The position numbers and the translations under genes are program-made. Below the pieces are notes generated by a model. The model searched no databases. It worked only from the letters and a program-made list of their open reading frames with translations, and was not told the origin of the DNA. A DNA stretch of 64,000 nt. Origin: Blumeriella jaapii (taxonomy: Eukaryota > Ascomycota > Leotiomycetes > Helotiales > Drepanopezizaceae). The stretch covers positions 267,001 through 331,000 of the forward strand of contig VWND01000022.1 of NCBI GenBank assembly GCA_009599575.1, in the 5' to 3' direction. Of this stretch, positions 60,344 to 64,000 are shown piece by piece; position 1 is the first letter of the stretch, and the number at the start of each line of letters is the position of its first letter.

Positions 60344-60798
60344 GAAGCCAATTCGGCATTTTACCCTCGAAAGACGGCTACACACAAGAGCCCCAGCCCG
60401 AAATGACACTCGCGAAAGCAGATTGAAGACACCCGTGGCTGAAAAGGGGAAGAGTTGATGTGGGGATGTATGCATAAAGAGCGGAAGAGAGCGTTTGATA
60501 TCAGCTTGGTGATGTGTGTGAACTAGGAAGGAAAGATGATAATGCGTCTTTCGGATTCGGAGCCGCTCTTATTATTGTGTATTGGTCTAGCTGGTGTAGC
60601 TGGTGTAGCAGATGGCGTGTGCCTTCCTTTCGTGGCACTTCTATTGAATTTGAACATGCAAGCGAGATGCGGCCTCGCTTCGGCTCCTATGGTTTGGATA
60701 TGGCAGAAAGCTTTCCACGCCCATATTCGATGGAGCATCCCCCCCGCAGGTTTCCCTCTTCCCTTCACATCGATGGGAGATCCCCTCCATGGCATGAC

Positions 60799-62311
60799 TC
60801 AGATCAACTTCAACGAGAACCCACCCCCCCTCTCCTCGTCGTCCCTCCCAGCAAAAATGCCACTGAAATCCACCGCCTTGATCTCCGGCACCCTCCCCCG
60901 TCCCGGCGCCTCCGGCGTCGCCCTCCGCCGCCGCTTCTCTTGGCCGGCCTTGCTCGGAAACGTCGGGAACATGGCGGCGCTCTTGGGCTTCGGGTCCTCG
61001 CGGAAGAAGCCGTGGTCCAGGACCTCGCTCGCGCTCGGCCTGCGCGCCGGGTTCAGGCTCAGCAGCGCCGTGAGCAGGCCGCTGCCGGCCGTCGTCAGGA
61101 AGGGGAACTTGGCGCGCAGCACGGCGCCCTGCGCGACCGGGTTCGGGTTCGGGGGCAGCTTGAGCCCGCGCGCGTTCGGCAGCCGCTTGAAACCCGGCCA
61201 GGACGCCTCCGTCGGGATGCCGCACAGCTCGAAGATCTGGGACAGGGCGTCCACCTCGTTCTTGCCCTGCAGAAGCGGCGCGCGCGTCAGCAGCTCGCCG
61301 AAGATGCAACCCACGCTCCACATGTCGACCGCCGAGCCGTAGCGCTCCGTACCCAGCAGCAGCTCGGGCGCCCGGTACCACAGCGTGACGACCAGCTGCG
61401 TCAGCTTGGGACTCGGGTCCCCATAGTAGCGCGCCATGCCGAAGTCGGCGATCTTGAGCACGCCGCGGTTGTTGAGGAGGAGGTTGGACGTCTTGAGGTC
61501 GCGATGCAGGATCCAGTGGCTGTGTAGGTACGCGACGCCCGACGTGAGTTGCAGGAGGATGGTCTTGAGCTCTGAGGGGAGGAAGGGCTCAGCCATGTCT
61601 TCTAAGAGCGTCTTGAGGTCGTGCTCGAGGAAATCGAGGACGAGGAAGATGCTACGTTCTCGTGGGTTAGCCTTCTCCCCAACCCCAGATGGAACCTCTG
61701 ACGGGGGCCGAGATGGAGGGAACGCACTTCTCAATCTTGCTCGTGTCCTCCCCGACCACCACCTCCCGCAGCGCAACGATGTTCGGGTGCTCGCAATCCC
61801 TCAGCGTCTGTATCTCCCTGAGCCCGGTGACGGGCACTCCATCCTGCGCGTTATCCATCTTCAGCCGCTTGAGCGCGACCACCTGGCCCGTCCGCGAGTC
61901 CCTCGCCCGCGACACCCACCCGTACGCGCCCTCCTCGATGTCATTCAGCTTCTCGAAGTCCTCCACGCTGCGGCACTTCTTCCACTCGGGCGCCGGGAAG
62001 CGCAGCAGCTTCGCTGGCGGCAGGACTTCTTCTTTGCGCTCGGATTCGGGCTCGGGCGTCGGAGACAGCTTCCTGCGCTTCGGGGGACGGGAAGAGAGTT
62101 CTGTCGTCTGCGATTGCGTGCCAGCGACAGCAGCTTCTTCTTCTTGTTGTTGCTGTTGATGTTGTTGCGCGAGGAGCTGGGCGGCTTCGTCTGCTCTGCG
62201 CTGCTTCTCGGCCTTGGCCCGTTTCTTCTCCTCTTTTTCGCGTTTCCGCTGCGCCTCTAGAGCGGCATCTTCCTCATCGTCGGCCCAGCGTGACTTCATC
62301 TTCGTGCTCAT
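60799..62311 (-). CDS. Cyclin-dependent kinase of the CDK11/PITSLRE type
   Basis: Minus-strand exons 62311-61728 and 61651-60799 give 478 residues. CDK11-type kinases act with cyclin L in transcription and splicing control. The N-terminal 110 residues are charged (RKREKEEKKRAKAEKQRR), with a poly-Gln stretch and a PPKRRKLSP nuclear-signal-like block. The kinase domain has IEEGAYGWVSRARD (glycine loop), VALKRLKM (lysine), PVTGLRE in place of PITSLRE, HRDLKTSNLLL, DFGMARYYG, LVVTLWYRAPELLLG (activation Thr) and DMWSVGCIFGELL. The C-terminus (FSGIFAG) closes with a Gly-rich tail. The intron 61652-61727 joins KIEN to IFLVLDFLEHDLK in phase. Met5 is an alternative start. It is divergent from the NDUFAF7-type gene with 217 bases between the starts. 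Confidence 0.9.
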
Positions 62312-62528
62312 CGTCGAGGCATGGTGGTGTGGTGGTGGGCGTGGTGTTTTGGTGTTTTGGTCGGATCGCGAGAAGGCTGAGACTGCAGATCGCCCGTGAG
62401 GTCAAGGCTCCCAGAATTTGGGATTTGGGGAGCCGCCGAGCCGAGCTCGCAACTCTTCAGACGACGACGCAACGCAACGCAACCCAGACAAGAAAAGACA
62501 TGCAGAGGTCAGGTAGAGAGACGCAGAT
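62312..62528. promoter_or_regulatory. Short bidirectional promoter (CDK11-type / NDUFAF7-type)
   Basis: The 217 bases between two divergent start codons must serve both genes. No TATA box or other named site stands out; a GCAAC pentamer repeat lies at about 62468-62482. Confidence 0.6.
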
Positions 62529-64000
62529 ATGAGATCGAGCCTTTCTCTGCATGCGCGCCGCGGTTTGCGTGCTGCTCAGCGAGGGACTGGGCCTTGGAGA
62601 GGTGCATCTCAAGCTGGGAGGTGGTCGTCGAGCGAGGCAAGGCAATGGAGCACGCCACTTGCGAAACAGCTTTCTGAAGCCATCGCGGTACCATTTCCAC
62701 TCCGCAGTCTCGAGATACATGGCTGACGTCGTTGTAGGCGACAGGTCCAATTCCCCTTGCGGCGTTCATGCGGATGTGCTTGACGTCCGACCTGGGAGGG
62801 TACTACATGTCCAAGCAAGAAGGGCGCGACCAGTTCGGGCAAAAAGGAGACTTTATCACGTCTCCGGAGATATCGCAGATCTTCGGGGAGCTGATAGCCA
62901 TCTGGTTTGTCGCAGAGTGGATGGGACAGGGGAGGAGATCGAAGGGGGTGGAGTTGATTGAGATTGGGCCTGGGAGAGGCACGTTGATGGATGATATGTT
63001 GCGGGTATGCGTGGAACCTCTCATTGACAATCGAAGGACTTGGCTGATGCCGTACATAGACCATCAAGAATTTTGGACCCATGGCGAAGAGCATGGAGGC
63101 CGTGTATCTGGTGGAAGCGAGTCCGTCCTTGAGGGAAGCTCAAAAGCAACTGTTGTGTGGTGACAATCCTATGGAAGAGACGACTATTGGCCATAGGAGT
63201 ATCAGTAAGTATGCTGGCATACCTGTAATATGGACTGAAAACATCCGTTTTGTCCCGTCTGGTAAGTTGACACTTCCAATACAACCATCACCTACTCACT
63301 TCTAGCAGACCAAGACAAAATCCCCTTCATCGTCGCCCACGAGTTCTTCGATGCCCTCCCAATTCATGCCTTTCAATCCATAGCACCCTCAGATTCCTCT
63401 CAAGCAACCATCAAAACGCCAACAGGGGTCCACAAGCTCTCCCCCGAAGCCTCCCACGCGGCCCAAAAAAAAGGTCCTCAATGGCGCGAAATGGTCGTCT
63501 CGCCCACGCCCCCCGACGCAACACATAACACCCTACGCACGCCCAAATCCCAACAATCCGCCAACGACCCCCCAGAGTTCCAGCTCACGCTCTCTCCAGC
63601 CGCAACACCACACAGCCTCTACCTTCCCGAGATCTCGGCCCGCTACCGCGCCCTCAAATCCACCCCCGATGCCCTCATCGAGATATCGCCCGAATCGCAC
63701 GCCTACGCACAGGACTTCGCCCGGCGCATAGGCGGCTCCGCCACCGCGCCCAAGGCCGCCCCCTCGGGGGCAGCGCTCATCCTCGACTACGGGCCGGCGG
63801 CCACGATCCCGACCAACTCCCTGCGTGGAATCCGCGCACACCAGCGCGTGTCGCCGCTCAGCGCGCCGGGGCTCGTGGATCTCTCCGCGGACGTGGATTT
63901 CGTGGCGCTGGCCGAGGCGGCGCTGGGCGCGTCGCCGGGCGTTGAGGTCTATGGGCCTGTGGAGCAGGGGGATTTCCTCAGGAGCATGGGCATCGAGGAG
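62529..64000 (+). CDS. Mitochondrial SAM methyltransferase NDUFAF7/MidA type (3' end outside window)
   Basis: Exons 62529-62687, 62738-63004, 63060-63261 and 63309 onward; the last exon is still open at the window edge. NDUFAF7 dimethylates an arginine of the complex I subunit NDUFS2 and is needed for complex I assembly in the matrix. The N-terminus [19 protein letters not shown] is an amphipathic, Arg-rich presequence. The catalytic part has [56 protein letters not shown] (motif I), [39 protein letters not shown] and LILDYGP. Exon 3 starts at 63060, so that [15 protein letters not shown] continues in phase. An alternative acceptor nine bases downstream would lose three residues. All four exons join without a frameshift. 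Confidence 0.92.

Larger units (their letters stand above)
58282..60798. other. Intergenic region packed with simple repeats
   Basis: In order: a TGC/TTG patch (about 58510-58560), GGATT/GGGTT pentamers (58683-58722), a GT run (about 58815-58848), an imperfect tandem duplication (58864-59221), TAGG/TATG tetramers (about 59360-59445), GAGTA/GAGTG pentamers (about 59735-59805), a 28 nt G run (59877-59904) and an AAATAAGT array (60093-60343). No gene is supported; long open frames across the arrays are artefacts. Confidence 0.7.

Noticed and set aside
59669..60475. Minus-strand frames of up to 268 codons with Leu-Ile-Tyr-Leu-Phe-Thr-Tyr repeats, looking like a membrane protein
   Set aside because: They are the AAATAAGT array read in the reverse strand; repeat periodicity explains them entirely.
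1..64000. Secondary-metabolite gene cluster suggested by methyltransferase, hydrolase and b561 genes
   Set aside because: No polyketide synthase, NRPS, terpene cyclase or P450 is present and the genes are separated by housekeeping genes and a 21 kb island.

Overview
The window looks like nuclear DNA of a filamentous ascomycete (Pezizomycotina; a Dothideomycete would fit, but I cannot place it further). The evidence is short GT-AG introns of about 45-120 bases, closely spaced GC-rich genes on both strands, fungal-type proteins (cell-wall-integrity MAPKK, Golgi pH regulator homologue, DOMON/b561 protein, DUF7137 protein), and a 21 kb AT-rich island with the C-to-T mutation pattern of repeat-induced point mutation (RIP). 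All coordinates and splice sites were derived by eye from reading frames, splice consensus and remembered family conservation; no alignment was run.

Layout. 0.1-2.6 kb: class I SAM methyltransferase (+). 3.8-5.5 kb: MAP kinase kinase of the cell-wall-integrity type (-). 7.2-8.9 kb: DEAD-box helicase of the Dbp8 type (+). 9.8-11.6 kb: alpha/beta hydrolase-3 esterase (+). 11.6-12.7 kb: a block of simple repeats. 12.7-33.9 kb: the retroelement island. 34.9-35.4 kb: small secreted protein (-). 36.7-38.3 kb: Golgi pH regulator (-). 39.5-41.3 kb: RRM protein with 8 exons including two microexons (-). 44.7-46.1 kb: DOMON-cytochrome b561 protein (+). 50.8-52.3 kb: eIF3 subunit L (+). 53.0-55.4 kb: universal-stress-domain protein (+). 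57.3-58.3 kb: DUF7137 membrane protein (+). 60.8-62.3 kb: CDK11/PITSLRE-type kinase (-). 62.5 kb to the window end: NDUFAF7-type mitochondrial methyltransferase (+, cut by the edge). The genes form no operon or evident pathway cluster; they are mostly conserved single-copy housekeeping and signalling genes. Gaps between them hold microsatellites, minisatellites and runs of 28-39 G or C.

The island is a nest of three LTR retrotransposons, all on the minus strand. An outer chromovirus (Ty3/gypsy with chromodomain; 297 bp LTRs at 12714-13010 and 33652-33948) sits in a TA/TG microsatellite. It is split by two copies of a second chromovirus family (14090-21454 and 24850-32234; LTRs of about 412-415 bp), each flanked by a perfect 5 bp target duplication (GAAGC and AAATT). 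All six LTRs are heavily mutated at their inner ends and nearly clean at their outer ends. Both inner copies also carry a plus-strand reading frame behind pol, opposite to pol, whose stop codons are TAA and could derive from CAA. That frame is the best candidate here for something undescribed.

Three otherwise conserved genes (methyltransferase, Dbp8, stress protein) each contain one single-base frameshift in a short run of G or C. Consensus errors in the assembly are the simplest explanation.
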